Shown here: piece after piece, positions 63,373 to 64,000 of the stretch
How positions within the stretch are numbered: position 1 is the stretch's first letter
Layout of the letters: each line of letters begins with the position of its first letter
Source of the DNA: Bacteroides timonensis
GTDB taxonomy: Bacteria > Bacteroidota > Bacteroidia > Bacteroidales > Bacteroidaceae
Direction: 5' to 3'
NCBI RefSeq assembly: GCF_000513195.1
Contig: NZ_CBVI010000023.1
Span: forward strand, 62,001-126,000
DNA length: 64,000 bases
Made by a program: the position numbers and the translations under genes
The notes under the pieces: generated by a model
What the model was told of the DNA's origin: nothing
The model's input: the letters and a program-made list of their open reading frames with translations, nothing else
Database searches by the model: none

Positions 63373-63424
63373 GAACCTATCAACAAGAAGTTAAGAGTAT
63401 AAATTCCAATGAATTACAAAACAG

Positions 63425-63466
63425 TAAAATCCCTGGAGTCTGCCTTACAGAACTTCAGGGATTTTA
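63425..63466. terminator. bidirectional terminator between guaD and the minus-strand end gene
   Basis: TAAAATCCCTG (63425-63435) pairs perfectly with CAGGGATTTTA (63456-63466), 11 base pairs with A/T-rich flanks on both sides. Confidence 0.9.
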
Positions 63467-63510
63467 CATTCATTCTTTATCTCAAAACAACATAAACACA
63501 ATTATTATAT

Positions 63511-64000
63511 CTAGTATTGCGCCAAAGGAATTATCCCTAGTTTATAATATCCAGAATTATATTTAGGGTTCAGAGCAGGTTCATAAATAGGACAACGATA
63601 TTCACCACGTCTTCCACAATAAGTAAAACCGACACTATCCATTTCATTCTTAATGATAATATCATCACCAAAATTAACAATCACATCTCCTAATTCATCG
63701 CTATCTAAATACGTTGTTACCGTAGTAGAAACTCGATGCTGTACTGTAGTAGAAGTGCCAAATTTTGCTCCAACCTTCACTTTTTCCTCTAAACCTAAAT
63801 CAAAGTCAAAATTAGTAGCGAAAGTAGTAGTAGTTTCAACCACATTTTGAGTCGTTGTCTGTAGATCCTTTTCTATAATAGAAATCTTTATTGAAGTTGA
63901 ATAATCTTCAATATTCCAATCAAATAAAGGCAAAGGCTCTGGTAAATAATACCTTTTTATACTTTTAACTCCTTTAACCAAATAAGGCATTCTGTTTCCC
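63511..64000 (-). CDS. Thr-rich beta-strand protein of unknown function, 5' end beyond window
   Basis: Open from the window edge to the TAG at 63511-63513. The Met at 63990 is internal or a possible start, since the frame stays open to the edge. About 160 residues are visible. A stretch of alternating polar and hydrophobic residues is rich in Thr: TTTQNVVETTTTFATNFDF, then KVKVGAKFGTSTTVQHRVSTTVTTYL. Amphipathic strands of this type occur in aerolysin/ETX-MTX2-like pore-forming proteins, but no diagnostic motif is seen. The C terminus has two Cys (YCGRRGEYRCP). AT content is higher than in neighbours. Function not recognised. Confidence 0.75.
   Translation of the reverse strand, partial: GNRMPYLVKGVKSIKRYYLPEPLPLFDWNIEDYSTSIKISIIEKDLQTTTQNVVETTTTFATNFDFDLGLEEKVKVGAKFGTSTTVQHRVSTTVTTYLDSDELGDVIVNFGDDIIIKNEMDSVGFTYCGRRGEYRCPIYEPALNPKYNSGYYKLGIIPLAQY

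Overview
The window is a gut-type Bacteroides chromosome segment. The evidence is tandem SusC/SusD pairs, a hybrid two-component regulator with a beta-propeller sensor, and repeated -7 boxes of the form TAnnTTTG, often with an upstream TTTG (the Bacteroides sigma-ABfr promoter). Surface lipoproteins with acidic residues after the lipid cysteine and A-rich translation starts fit the same picture. I cannot name the species from sequence alone. No rRNA, tRNA, transposase, integrase or CRISPR array is visible.

Region 1 (1-24 kb) is an arabinan / L-arabinose locus whose content resembles the characterised B. thetaiotaomicron AraR regulon (the BT0354 neighbourhood). It holds a SusD fragment, a SusC/SusD pair, a small surface lipoprotein and a GH43 endo-arabinanase. 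A promoter region with two matching GTGT-N7-ACAC palindromes follows. Then come a lipoprotein aldose 1-epimerase, an SSS sugar/sodium symporter, the NUDIX-type repressor AraR, araD, araA, araB, GH127 beta-L-arabinofuranosidase, GH51 alpha-L-arabinofuranosidase, transketolase and RpiB. The route is import of arabinan fragments, release of arabinose in the periplasm, mutarotation, Na+ symport, AraA/B/D to xylulose-5-P, then the pentose phosphate pathway. Intergenic gaps carry long hairpins, an 11-bp tandem array and a 23-bp, eight-copy minisatellite.

Region 2 (23.4-37.6 kb) is mostly core or general genes. It has a zeta-like P-loop kinase with a small overlapping partner, a GH28 pectinase, a six-gene 2-oxoacid:ferredoxin oxidoreductase operon with an easily missed 57-aa membrane protein, and a putative porin with a solute-binding protein. 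NadE (minus strand), an orphan histidine kinase with a solute-binding-like sensor, a PerR/Fur regulator and rubrerythrin follow.

Region 3 (37.7-59.7 kb) is a glucuronoxylan-type utilisation locus. It holds a hybrid two-component system, a convergent GH115 alpha-glucuronidase, and a long operon susC-susD-susC-susD-DUF5627-like-GH10-like-GH30. The second SusC has no N-terminal carboxypeptidase-like domain. The GH10-like protein is split by two CBM-like modules and has lost most GH10 signature residues, so it is probably a glycan-binding pseudoenzyme.

Region 4 (59.7-64 kb) holds an ECF sigma factor operon with a probable anti-sigma and envelope proteins, a HEPN/MNT (HepT/MntA-like) toxin-antitoxin pair, a guanine deaminase, and a Thr-rich beta-strand protein truncated by the window end.
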